Source: Brachybacterium massiliense
GTDB taxonomy: Bacteria > Actinomycetota > Actinomycetes > Actinomycetales > Dermabacteraceae
NCBI RefSeq assembly: GCF_900184245.1
Contig: NZ_FXXB01000008.1
Span: 248,001-312,000 of the forward strand
DNA: 64,000 bases
Direction: 5' to 3'
Below, in pieces: positions 15,097-23,976 of this stretch (position 1 is the first letter of the stretch; each line of letters opens with the position of its first letter). The position numbers were made by a program, and so were the translations under genes. A model generated the notes under the pieces. It was given only the letters and a program-made list of their open reading frames with translations. It made no database searches and was not told where the DNA came from.

Positions 15097-17862
15097 GTGT
15101 CCTCGTCCCTATACCGTCTCGGCCGCGTGATGGCCAGACTGCGCTGGAAGATCGTCGGCGCCTGGCTCGCCCTGTTCGTGCTCGTCGGCGGCCTCGCCCT
15201 CGGTCTCGGCGGCACCTTCTCCACCGACATCGAGATCCCCGGCACCCAGGGCCAGGAGGGCATCGACGCCCTGGCCAACCGGTTCCCGGAGATGGGCGGC
15301 ACCTCCGGCCAGGTGGTGTTCGTGGCTGAGGACGGCACCCCCATCGAGGAGCACCAGGACGAGATCGACGCGCTGATGGGCGACATCGGCGATGTCGAGC
15401 ACGTCTCCGTCGCCCCCTCCCCCTTCGACGAGCTCTCCCCCGGCACCCGCTCCGAGGACGACTCCGCCGTCATCGCCCAGTTCCAGATGGACTTCCCCAC
15501 CGGCACCTACCCCGCCGAGTCGGTCGAGGAGATCACCGCGCTGGTCGAGGCCTCGAACTCGGCAGAGCTCGAGGCGCACCTGGGCGGGCAGGTGCTCCAG
15601 AGCGCTGAGATCCCCTTCGGCGCCGGCGAGATCATCGGCGTCATCGTCGCCCTGATCATCCTCACCATCGTCTTCCGCTCGCTGCTGCCCGCGCTGATCC
15701 CCATCGTCACCGCGATCGTCGGCGTGGGCGTGTCGATGCTCGCGCTGGTGGCCCTCTCCGCCGGGATCGACATCCCCTCGGTGACCACGGCGCTCGGCGC
15801 GATGCTGGGTCTGGCCGTGGGCATCGACTACGCCCTGTTCATCCTCTCCAGGCACCGCGACCAGCTCGCCCACGGCGATGACGTGCACGAATCGATCGGC
15901 AAGTCCCTGGCCACCTCCGGCAGCGCCGTGATCTTCGCCGGCATGACGGTGATCGTGGCGCTGGTGGGCCTGTTCATCACCGGCATCCCGTTCCTCACCG
16001 TGATGGGCGTCGCCGCGGCCGCCACGGTCGCGCTCTCGGTGGTGGTCGCGCTGACGATGCTCCCGGCGATCATGGGGATCCTCGGCGAGCGTCTGCGACC
16101 GCGCCGGACCCGCCGCCTGATGGTCGAGCACGACGGCATCCTGCCCGAGCCCGATCCGCAGCTGGCGCCGCGCCGCAGCCTCGGCCGCACCTGGGTGCGC
16201 CTGGTCACCAAGGTGCCGGCGCTGACGATCCTCGTCGTCATCGTCGGCGTCGGCGCCCTCGCGATCCCGATCAAGGATCTCGAGCTCGCCCTGCCGGATC
16301 TGGGCACCGAGCCGCAGGGCACCGCCGCCCGCGACACCTACGACCTGGTCGCCGAGGAGTTCGGCCCCGGATACAACGGCCCCCTGCTGGTCACCGCCGA
16401 CATCATCAACACCACCGACCCGCTCGGGGTGGTCGAGGAGCTCGAGAGCGACGTCGCCGCGCTCGACCACGTCAAGGAGATCCAGATGGCGACCCCCAAC
16501 CGGGGCGCCGACATGGCCGTGGTGGTGGTGATCCCCGAGGGCGGCCCCACCGACCAGTCCACCAAGGACCTGGTGGGCGCGCTGCGTGACAGCGCCGACG
16601 GCTGGGAGCGCGATCTGGCGATCTCCGACGTCACCGTCACCGGCGCGACCGCCGTGGGCATCGACGTCACCGACAAGCTCTCCGACGCTCTGCTGCCCTT
16701 CGCGCTGTTCGTGGTGGGCCTGTCCCTGCTGCTGCTGGCGATGGTGTTCCGCTCGGTGTGGGTGCCGCTGAAGGCCTCGGTGGGCTATCTCTTCTCCGTC
16801 GCCGCGGCCTTCGGCGTGACCGCGATGGTGTTCGAGTACGGCTGGTTCAACGAGCCGCTGTTCGTCGACGTCAACGGCCCGGTGGTCTCCTTCATGCCGA
16901 TCATGGTGATGGGCGTGCTGTTCGGCCTCGCGATGGACTACGAGGTCTTCCTGGTCTCCCGCATGCGTGAGGAGTTCGTCCACACCCGTGACGCCCGCGG
17001 TGCGATCGAGCGGGGCTTCACCGCGAACGCCCCGGTGGTCACCGCCGCCGCGCTGATCATGGTCTCGGTGTTCGCCGGCTTCGTCACCTCGGGCTGGTTC
17101 ATGCTGCAGCCGATCGCCGTGGCGCTCGCCGTGGGCGTGCTGGTGGACGCCTTCGTGGTGCGGATGACCTTCGTACCCGCGGTGCTCGCCCTGCTGGGGC
17201 GGCACGCCTGGTGGCTGCCGGGCTGGCTCTCGCGCGCCCTGCCCACCGTCGACGTCGAGGGGGAGGGCCTGGCCGGCGTGCTCGAGCACCGTCGCTGGAC
17301 CGAGGAGCAGGGCGTCCACGCGCTGCGCCTCGAGGAGACGGTCGCACCCCTGGTCGGCGCCGACGGCACGATCGGCCCCCTCACCGGCGCCATCCGTCCG
17401 GGCACCCTGCTGGTGGTCCGCGCCCCCGACGACGCCGCCCGCGAGACGTTCCTCGCGCTCTCGGCCGGACGGATCACCCCCAGCTCCGGCATCCTCGCCG
17501 TCCACGACCGCCTGGCCCCGGACGACCTCGCCGCGATCCAGGGCCGCACCCACTGGATCGGCGCCGGCGCCCAGGTCGCCGACCGCCTGGCCGAGATCGA
17601 CGGGCACGCCCTGTCCCGCACCGTGGTCGTGATCGAGCGGATCGAGGATCTCGCCCACGCCGCCGTCCACGCCGACGACACCCTCGTCGAAAGGCTCGAT
17701 GCGCTTCTCGAGAAGGGGGCGACGCTGATCGTCGGCTCCCGCGCCGCGACACCCGTCGACGCCGAACGCCACCTGCATGGCAGGCTGCGCGACCCGCGCC
17801 GCCTGCTGGCCCTGTCCGTCCAGCGCTCCACCGCCCCGACCCTCGAAGGAGCCTTCGCATGA
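15097..17862 (+). CDS. MMPL family RND-type transporter with degenerate ABC-ATPase-like C-terminal domain
   Basis: A 921-residue protein. Residues ~1-715 are a classic MMPL transporter: an N-terminal helix, a soluble loop, helices including ALGAMLGLAVGIDYALFILS, a second soluble loop, and GVLFGLAMDYEVFLVSRMRE, with DY charged pairs in both halves. The last ~200 residues are unusual. GPLTGAIRPGTLLVVRAP, then LSAGRITPSSGILAVHDR, aligns in order with an ABC ATPase core, but the Walker A lysine is absent, and TVVVIERIEDL occupies the Walker B position. GTG 15097 has GGAGG 4 nt upstream. Its stop overlaps the Pip gene start. Likely exports lipids or drugs under TetR control. Confidence 0.88.
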   Translation: MSSSLYRLGRVMARLRWKIVGAWLALFVLVGGLALGLGGTFSTDIEIPGTQGQEGIDALANRFPEMGGTSGQVVFVAEDGTPIEEHQDEIDALMGDIGDVEHVSVAPSPFDELSPGTRSEDDSAVIAQFQMDFPTGTYPAESVEEITALVEASNSAELEAHLGGQVLQSAEIPFGAGEIIGVIVALIILTIVFRSLLPALIPIVTAIVGVGVSMLALVALSAGIDIPSVTTALGAMLGLAVGIDYALFILSRHRDQLAHGDDVHESIGKSLATSGSAVIFAGMTVIVALVGLFITGIPFLTVMGVAAAATVALSVVVALTMLPAIMGILGERLRPRRTRRLMVEHDGILPEPDPQLAPRRSLGRTWVRLVTKVPALTILVVIVGVGALAIPIKDLELALPDLGTEPQGTAARDTYDLVAEEFGPGYNGPLLVTADIINTTDPLGVVEELESDVAALDHVKEIQMATPNRGADMAVVVVIPEGGPTDQSTKDLVGALRDSADGWERDLAISDVTVTGATAVGIDVTDKLSDALLPFALFVVGLSLLLLAMVFRSVWVPLKASVGYLFSVAAAFGVTAMVFEYGWFNEPLFVDVNGPVVSFMPIMVMGVLFGLAMDYEVFLVSRMREEFVHTRDARGAIERGFTANAPVVTAAALIMVSVFAGFVTSGWFMLQPIAVALAVGVLVDAFVVRMTFVPAVLALLGRHAWWLPGWLSRALPTVDVEGEGLAGVLEHRRWTEEQGVHALRLEETVAPLVGADGTIGPLTGAIRPGTLLVVRAPDDAARETFLALSAGRITPSSGILAVHDRLAPDDLAAIQGRTHWIGAGAQVADRLAEIDGHALSRTVVVIERIEDLAHAAVHADDTLVERLDALLEKGATLIVGSRAATPVDAERHLHGRLRDPRRLLALSVQRSTAPTLEGAFA

Positions 17863-20525
17863 GCCGCCTCTCGCATCCCCGCACCCTGATCGTGATCCTG
17901 GTGCTGCCGCTGCTGGTGGCATCGCTGGGCATGTGGGCGCTCAGCGGCCGGGTGGATCGGCTCGACTCCGTCCCCGCCGCCGTTGTCAACCTCGATGAGG
18001 GCGCCGAGATCGAGGACGCCGACGGCGAGGTCCAGACCGTGCCCTTCGGCCGGCTGCTCTCCGGGGCGCTCACCCAGCCCTCGACAGTCGAGGGGCAGGA
18101 CACCCCGGACACCACCGGCTTCGACTGGCAGCTGACCAGTCAGGACGATGCCGAAGAGGGACTGAAGGACGGCACCTACTCCGCTGTCGTGGTGATCCCG
18201 GAGGACTTCTCCAAGGACCTGGCCACCATCGGCACCCCCGAGGCCACCCAGGCGATCCTCGAGGTCACCACCAACGACGCCTCCGGGCAGATCAACGCCC
18301 TGGTGGGCACGGCGGTCGCGGAGGCCTCCGCCTCCACGATGGGCGGCACCATGGCCCAGCAGTACCTCGACGGCCTCTACCTGGGCTTCAATGATCTCGG
18401 CGATGGCTTCCGCGATGCCGCCGACGGCGCAGAGGAGCTCTCGGAGGGCACCACCGAGCTCGACGACGGCACGCAGCAGCTCGCCGAGGGCAGCCGCGAC
18501 CTGGCCGACGGCTCGGAGGAGGCCGCCGAGGGCGCCGAGCAGTTCTCCGGCGGCGTGTGGACCCTCGCCGACGGCACCTGGCAGAGCGCCGACGGCTCCC
18601 GCACCCTCGCCGACGGTCTGGACCAGCTCGCCACCGGCAGCGAGGAGCTCGCCGACGGCGTGCTGCAGCTCCAGGACGGCATGAACGGCGCGGAGGGACA
18701 GCCCGGGCTGCTCGACGGCGCCTCCCTGCTGGCCGAGGGTGTCGAGGGCGACGGCACGCCCGAGAACCCGGGCCTGGAGGCGGGCGCTGAGCAGCTCGCC
18801 TCCGGCGTGGAGGAGTTCTCCGGCGGCGTCTCCCAGGCGGGCGACGCGGTCACCGGCGACGGCACTGAGCAGAACCCCGGCCTGGTCTCGACGGCCCGCG
18901 GCGTCGCCGAGGGCGCCGAGGAGCTGGGCCAGGGCGCCCAGCAGGCGGCCGACGGCCTCGCTGGCACCGCCGACCAGCCGGGCCTCGTCCAGGGCGCCGA
19001 GGGCGTGGTCGCCTACAGCGGGAGCCTCTCGACGATCATGGACGGCGACGGCACCGCCGAGAACCCCGGCATGCGGGAGCTCGCGCGGCAGATGGACGCG
19101 ACCGCCGATGCGATGCTCGCCGAGGACCCCGAGGATCCGAACGCGCTGGCGATGAAGCAGCAGGCCCAGGGCATGCTCGGCTATGTCGACGGGGTCTCGA
19201 CCGTGGTCGACGGCGACGGCACCGCCCAGAACCCGGGCCTGACCGCGACGGCGGAAGGCCTCGGAGAGGGAGCCTCCGCGGCGGCCGGCGGCGTCCAGCA
19301 GATCGCTGACGGCCTCAACGGCACCGAGCAGCAGCCCGGCCTGGTCCAGGGCACCCAGGGCATGGTCACCTATGCCGAGGGTCTCGAGACCGCGTTCGAG
19401 GGCGATGGCACCGCCCAGAACCCGGGCCTGACCGCCGCGGTGGAGCAGCTCGCCACCGGTGCTCGCGCGAACGCCGACGGCGCGGCCGAGCTCGTGGACG
19501 GTGTCGCCGGCCTCCAGGAGGGGCTCGCCGAGTACGGCCAGGGCGTGGACGCGCTGGCCGAGGGAGCCGAGCAGCTCGCGTCCGGCACCCGCACCAGCGC
19601 CGACGGCGCAGTTGAGCTCGCGGACGGCTCCCGTCAGCTGGCCGAGGGCGCGGACGAGCTGGGCAGCGGCGCGGACCAGCTCGCCCAGGGCAACCGCCAG
19701 CTGGCCGACGGCACCGGGGAGCTCGCCGACGGCACCGAGGACCTCGCCGAGGGCACCACGGAGCTGTCCGAGGGCACCGAGGAGCTCGCGAGCGGGATGC
19801 GCGAGGGCGCCGACGCGGTGCCCCACTACTCCGAGCAGGAGCGCGACCGGATGAGCGAGATGGCCTCCTCCCCCGTGGGCATCGAGGCGCAGCGACAGAA
19901 CGAGGCCGACGGCGCGGACACCGCGACCTTCCCCTTCGTCACCGCTCTCGCGCTGTGGCTGGGCGCCTTCGGCACCTTCCTGCTGCTGCCGGCGCTGCGC
20001 CGCCGCCTGCTGGACCGGGCGCTGCCGATGACCCAGGTGGTGCTGCGGTCCCTGGCTCCCGCACTGCTGATCGCGGTGGTGCAGACCGTCGCGGTGCTCG
20101 CGGTGCTGACCGCGATCGGGATCTCCCCGGTGTCCCCGCTGTCGGTGGGGGTGATCGCGCTCGCCGGGGCGGTGATGTTCGCAGCCCTGCACCAGATGCT
20201 GCTGACGGTCCTCGGCGACCGGCTCGGCCGGATCGCCTCGATCCTGCTGATGGTGCTGCAGGTGGTGACGCTGGTGGGGATCGTGCCGGTTCAGACCGCG
20301 CCCGAGCTGCTGCAGTCGATCGGCTCCCTGATGCCGCTGTCGATCGTCACGCAGGGCCTGGTCCACGCCGCGCTCGGCGGGTCGCTCGTGAGCACCTCGA
20401 GCACGCTGCTGTCGATCGCGGCCTGGGCGGCGATCTCGCTGGTGCTGACGCTGGTGGCCTCCCGTCGGGCACGGTTCGCCGGACGCTCCGAGCGGGTGGG
20501 CGGCGCGGTCCCGGCCGCGGCCTGA
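17859..20525 (+). CDS. YhgE/Pip domain protein, ABC-2-like membrane protein with long Gly-rich heptad region
   Basis: An 888-residue protein starting ATG 17859 with AAGGAG 7 nt upstream and overlapping the MMPL stop (ATGA). One N-terminal helix is followed by the YhgE/Pip extracytoplasmic domain (SVPAAVVNLDEGAEIEDADG, near residue 30). Residues ~180-650 are heptad-like repeats of the ELADGxxQLAEG type. Embedded GDGTxxNPGL motifs belong to a module of about 75 residues present twice. The C-terminus has about six helices like ABC-2/Pip permeases. Such proteins act in export or phage/secretion-related surface functions; with the MMPL partner an envelope export role is likely. Confidence 0.88.
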   Translation: MSRLSHPRTLIVILVLPLLVASLGMWALSGRVDRLDSVPAAVVNLDEGAEIEDADGEVQTVPFGRLLSGALTQPSTVEGQDTPDTTGFDWQLTSQDDAEEGLKDGTYSAVVVIPEDFSKDLATIGTPEATQAILEVTTNDASGQINALVGTAVAEASASTMGGTMAQQYLDGLYLGFNDLGDGFRDAADGAEELSEGTTELDDGTQQLAEGSRDLADGSEEAAEGAEQFSGGVWTLADGTWQSADGSRTLADGLDQLATGSEELADGVLQLQDGMNGAEGQPGLLDGASLLAEGVEGDGTPENPGLEAGAEQLASGVEEFSGGVSQAGDAVTGDGTEQNPGLVSTARGVAEGAEELGQGAQQAADGLAGTADQPGLVQGAEGVVAYSGSLSTIMDGDGTAENPGMRELARQMDATADAMLAEDPEDPNALAMKQQAQGMLGYVDGVSTVVDGDGTAQNPGLTATAEGLGEGASAAAGGVQQIADGLNGTEQQPGLVQGTQGMVTYAEGLETAFEGDGTAQNPGLTAAVEQLATGARANADGAAELVDGVAGLQEGLAEYGQGVDALAEGAEQLASGTRTSADGAVELADGSRQLAEGADELGSGADQLAQGNRQLADGTGELADGTEDLAEGTTELSEGTEELASGMREGADAVPHYSEQERDRMSEMASSPVGIEAQRQNEADGADTATFPFVTALALWLGAFGTFLLLPALRRRLLDRALPMTQVVLRSLAPALLIAVVQTVAVLAVLTAIGISPVSPLSVGVIALAGAVMFAALHQMLLTVLGDRLGRIASILLMVLQVVTLVGIVPVQTAPELLQSIGSLMPLSIVTQGLVHAALGGSLVSTSSTLLSIAAWAAISLVLTLVASRRARFAGRSERVGGAVPAAA

Positions 20526-20526
20526 C

Positions 20527-23500
20527 TCAGCGGAAGTCCCTGGACCTGCCCGCCGCGGCCAGGTCCAGGGACTCGACGGCGTCGGCGACCAGGTTCACCG
20601 CACCGGTGCGGTTCTCGACGATGCCGCGCAGCACGATCGCGCGGGCGGTGCGCAGCAGCGCCCGGTGACGCACCCAGAACCCCTGGGAGCAGACCACGTT
20701 GAGGATCCCGGACTCGTCCTCGAGGCTGAGGAAGGTCACGTTCCCTGCCGTGGCCGGGCGCTGGCGGTGCGTGATCACCCCGGCCACCCGGATCCGGGAG
20801 GAGTCCTCCGCCTCGCGGGTCGCGGCGATCGACAGCACCCCGTCGGCCGTGAGCTGCTCGCGCAGCAGCGCCATCGGGTGCTCGTCCAGGGTGATGCCGG
20901 TGGCCCAGGCGTCGGCGGTCGCGAGCTCGGCATCGCTCATGCCCGGCAGCATCGGCGCCTGCGCCCCGACCGCGAGGTGCGGCAGGGTGTCCGGGGACTC
21001 CTGCGCGGCGGCGCCCGCCGCCCACAGCGCCTGACGGCGTGAGACGGCCAGCGCATCCAGCGCCCCGGCGGTGGCCAGCGCCTCGAGCTGGCGGGCGGTC
21101 AGCCGCACCCGCCGTGCGAGATCGGGGACGGAGGCGAAGGGCCCGCCCCGCTCCCGCTCGGCCACGATCGCCTCGGCGGTCCCGGTGCTGATCCCCCGCA
21201 CCTGGTCCAGTCCCAGCCGGATCGCCGGACCCTGCGCGGCCCGCTCCCCCTGCACCTGCTCGCGCGGTGGGTCGATACGGTAGCCGCGGTGGTCCTCGTC
21301 GGTCTCCAGATCCGTGCGGGCGCGGCTGTCCAGCACGTCCGGGCCGCGGGTGAGCACGCCGTGCCGACGGGCATCGGCGACCAGCGACTGCGGGGAGTAG
21401 AAGCCCATCGGCTGGGAGCGCAGCAGCGCTGCGGTGAACGCGGCCGGGTAGTGGCACTTCAGGTACGAGCTCGCGTAGACGAGGTACGCGAAGGAGTAGG
21501 CGTGCGACTCGGGGAACCCGTAGTTGGCGAAGGCGAGCAGCTTGCGGTGGACCGCCTCGGCGTCCTCCCCCACGATGCCGTGCCGCGCCATCCCCTCGAA
21601 CAGGGCGTCGGAGAGCTCGAGCATCTTCTGGGTGGAGCGCTTGGAGCCCATCGCGCGGCGCAGCTGATCGGCCTGGGCGGGGGTGAAGTCCGCGACGTCG
21701 ACCACCATCTGCATCAGCTGCTCCTGGAACAGCGGGATCCCGAGCGTGCGGCCCAGCGACTTCTCCAGTCGCGGATGGAGGAAGGTGACCGGTTCCTCCT
21801 TGCTGCGGCGCCGGATGTAGGGGTGCACGGAGCCGCCCTGGATGGGGCCGGGACGGATCAGCGCCACCTCCACCACCAGGTCGTAGAACTCGCGCGGCCG
21901 CAGGCGCGGCAGGGTGGAGATCTGGGCGCGGGACTCCACCTGGAACACGCCCACGCTGTCCCCCTCGCAGAGCATGTCGTAGACGGCCTCGTCCTCCTGC
22001 GGGAGGGTGCGCAGCTCGAAGTGCTGGCCGTGGTGCTCGGCGATGATCCGCAGCGCGTGGTCGAGCGCCGTGAGCATCCCCAGCCCCAGCAGGTCGAATT
22101 TGACCAGACCCGCATCGGCGCAGTCGTCCTTGTCCCATTGCAGCACCGAGCGGTCCTCCATCGCGGCCCACTGCACCGGGCACACCTCGATCACGGGACG
22201 GTCGCACAGCACCATGCCGCCGGAGTGGATGCCCAGGTGGCGCGGGGCGTCGCGCAGCTGGTGGGCGAGGGCCACGACGTCCTCGGGCACGTCGGCGTCG
22301 GCCAGGGAGGAGAAGGAGCGCTCGATCCGCTTGGCGAAGGCGTCCTGCGCGCCGGTGTCGTAGCCGAGCGCGCGGGCGGCATCGCGCACCGCGAGCCTGG
22401 CACGGTAGGTGATCACGTTGGCGACCTGGGCGGCGTTCTCCCGCCCGTAGCGCTCGTAGACGTGCTGGATCACCTCCTCACGGCGATCCGAGGCGATGTC
22501 GATGTCGATGTCCGGCGGGCCGTCCCGCTCCGGGGCGAGGAAGCGCTCGAACAGCAGATGGTGACCGACCGGCTCGACCGCGGTGATGCCCAGCGCGTAG
22601 CAGACGGCGCTGTTCGCGGCCGAGCCCCGGCCCTGCGCGAGGATCCCCTCCCCGGCGCAGAAGTCGACGATCTCGTGGATGATCAGGAAGTAGCCGGGGA
22701 AGCGGAGATCGGTGATGACCTTCAGCTCATGGTCGATCTGCGCCCACGCCCCCGGCACCTGCTCGGGCCGCTCCGGTGTGGGCCGGGGCCCGTAGCGCTC
22801 CCGGCCCTCGATCTCCACCAGCTCCACCAGCCAGCTGGCCTCGTCGTGCCCGGCCGGGACCGGGAAGGGCGGCAGATCCGGGGCGAGCAGGCGCAGGTCC
22901 AGGGCGCAGTCGCGGCCGAGCCTCGCGGCCTGCGCGATCGCCCCCGGGTAACGGGGCAGCAGCTGCGCCATCTCCTCCCCGCTGCGCAGGTGCGCGGGGC
23001 GGGAGGAGAGGTACGGATCGGCCTCGGCCAGCGGCACCCCGGCACGCAGCGCGGCATGGGTGTCGGCGAGGCGCCGGTCCGACGGGCGGGCGTAGTGGGC
23101 GTTGGTGCTGGCCACCAGCGGCAGGGAGATCTCGTCCAGGCCGTGGCTCTCGCGCACCAGGCGGGCACCCTGGGCGAGGGCGTCGTGCAGCTCGTCCGCC
23201 TCTCCCCCGCCGCCGGCGATCAGCTCGACGGCGACGTTGCCCGGGCCGAACAGCTCCACCAGGCGCGTGATCGCCTCGGCCGCGGCGTGGGCGGCGCCCT
23301 CGAGATCACCGGCCAACAGATGCGGAGCGGCGGCGCGGGTCACGGCCCCCTTGCGGCAGCCGGTGAGGATCAGCCAGTGCCCCTCGCGGGCCAGGCGGGA
23401 GAGCTCGGCGAGCCGGTAGCGGGGCGCGGCCTTCTGCCCGCTGTCGAGGTGGGCGCGCGCGATCGCGGCCGAGAGCTGCCGGTACCCGGCGGTGTCCCGC

Positions 23501-23952
23501 ACCAGCACCAGCAGATGCTCCCCGGCGGGATCGGGGATGCCGGTGCGGGGCGCGGAGATGATGGGGGTGCTGCTCGCGGCCGCGGCACCGGGCTCGAGGC
23601 CCAGGGTCAGCTCCGCACCGAACACGGTGGGGATCCCCGCCTCGCCGGCGGCCTTGGCGAAGCGCACCGCCCCGGGCAGACCGTCGTGGTCGACCAGGCT
23701 GATCGCGCCCAGCCCCAGCCGGGCGGCCTGCTCGACCATGTCCTCGGGGCTCGAGGCGCCGTCGAGGAAGCTGAAGTGGGAGTGGGCGTGCAGCTCCGCA
23801 TAGTCGACCGTGCGGGCGGGACGGTAGCCGTCCTCGACGGTGCGCCCGGTGTGCTCGATGACCACCGGCGGGGAGACCACCTGCGCGGGACGATCCGAGA
23901 GGACCGCCTCGAGGTCCTTCCACGCGGGAGGGCCCAGGAACCAGCGGGCCAT
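20527..23952 (-). CDS. dnaE2: Error-prone DNA polymerase III alpha subunit DnaE2 (ImuC)
   Basis: A 1141-residue C-family polymerase, the DnaE2 length. The PHP domain opens YAELHAHSHFSFLDGASSPE. The catalytic acidic motif is GPPDIDIDIASDRREEVIQH, and the finger and HhH regions follow, with a short OB-like C-terminus (VAGVITHRQRPATAGNVTFL). The long tau-binding tail of replicative DnaE1 is missing. ATG 23952 has GGAG 6 nt upstream. It lies 24 nt behind imuB, and with imuA forms the SOS mutasome that performs translesion synthesis. It is convergent with the Pip gene, with 1 nt between the stops. Confidence 0.95.
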   Translation of the reverse strand: MARWFLGPPAWKDLEAVLSDRPAQVVSPPVVIEHTGRTVEDGYRPARTVDYAELHAHSHFSFLDGASSPEDMVEQAARLGLGAISLVDHDGLPGAVRFAKAAGEAGIPTVFGAELTLGLEPGAAAASSTPIISAPRTGIPDPAGEHLLVLVRDTAGYRQLSAAIARAHLDSGQKAAPRYRLAELSRLAREGHWLILTGCRKGAVTRAAAPHLLAGDLEGAAHAAAEAITRLVELFGPGNVAVELIAGGGGEADELHDALAQGARLVRESHGLDEISLPLVASTNAHYARPSDRRLADTHAALRAGVPLAEADPYLSSRPAHLRSGEEMAQLLPRYPGAIAQAARLGRDCALDLRLLAPDLPPFPVPAGHDEASWLVELVEIEGRERYGPRPTPERPEQVPGAWAQIDHELKVITDLRFPGYFLIIHEIVDFCAGEGILAQGRGSAANSAVCYALGITAVEPVGHHLLFERFLAPERDGPPDIDIDIASDRREEVIQHVYERYGRENAAQVANVITYRARLAVRDAARALGYDTGAQDAFAKRIERSFSSLADADVPEDVVALAHQLRDAPRHLGIHSGGMVLCDRPVIEVCPVQWAAMEDRSVLQWDKDDCADAGLVKFDLLGLGMLTALDHALRIIAEHHGQHFELRTLPQEDEAVYDMLCEGDSVGVFQVESRAQISTLPRLRPREFYDLVVEVALIRPGPIQGGSVHPYIRRRSKEEPVTFLHPRLEKSLGRTLGIPLFQEQLMQMVVDVADFTPAQADQLRRAMGSKRSTQKMLELSDALFEGMARHGIVGEDAEAVHRKLLAFANYGFPESHAYSFAYLVYASSYLKCHYPAAFTAALLRSQPMGFYSPQSLVADARRHGVLTRGPDVLDSRARTDLETDEDHRGYRIDPPREQVQGERAAQGPAIRLGLDQVRGISTGTAEAIVAERERGGPFASVPDLARRVRLTARQLEALATAGALDALAVSRRQALWAAGAAAQESPDTLPHLAVGAQAPMLPGMSDAELATADAWATGITLDEHPMALLREQLTADGVLSIAATREAEDSSRIRVAGVITHRQRPATAGNVTFLSLEDESGILNVVCSQGFWVRHRALLRTARAIVLRGIVENRTGAVNLVADAVESLDLAAAGRSRDFR
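20535..20573 (+). terminator. Strong hairpin after the YhgE/Pip gene, inside the dnaE2 3' end
   Basis: AGTCCCTGGACCTG (20535-20548) and CAGGTCCAGGGACT (20560-20573) are perfect 14-bp complements with an 11-nt loop. The hairpin starts 10 nt after the Pip stop and also encodes the last codons of dnaE2 on the other strand. No T-tract follows, as is usual in actinobacteria. It should end rightward transcription and limit antisense reading into dnaE2. Confidence 0.65.
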
Positions 23953-23976
23953 CAGACGCTCCGCCCTCTCGATCGC

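Noticed and set aside
15109..17922. Very long minus-strand open frame opposite the MMPL gene (937 codons)
   Set aside because: It is rich in His, Asp, Gly and Arg with no recognisable domain and lies fully antisense to a well-supported MMPL gene; a high-GC shadow.
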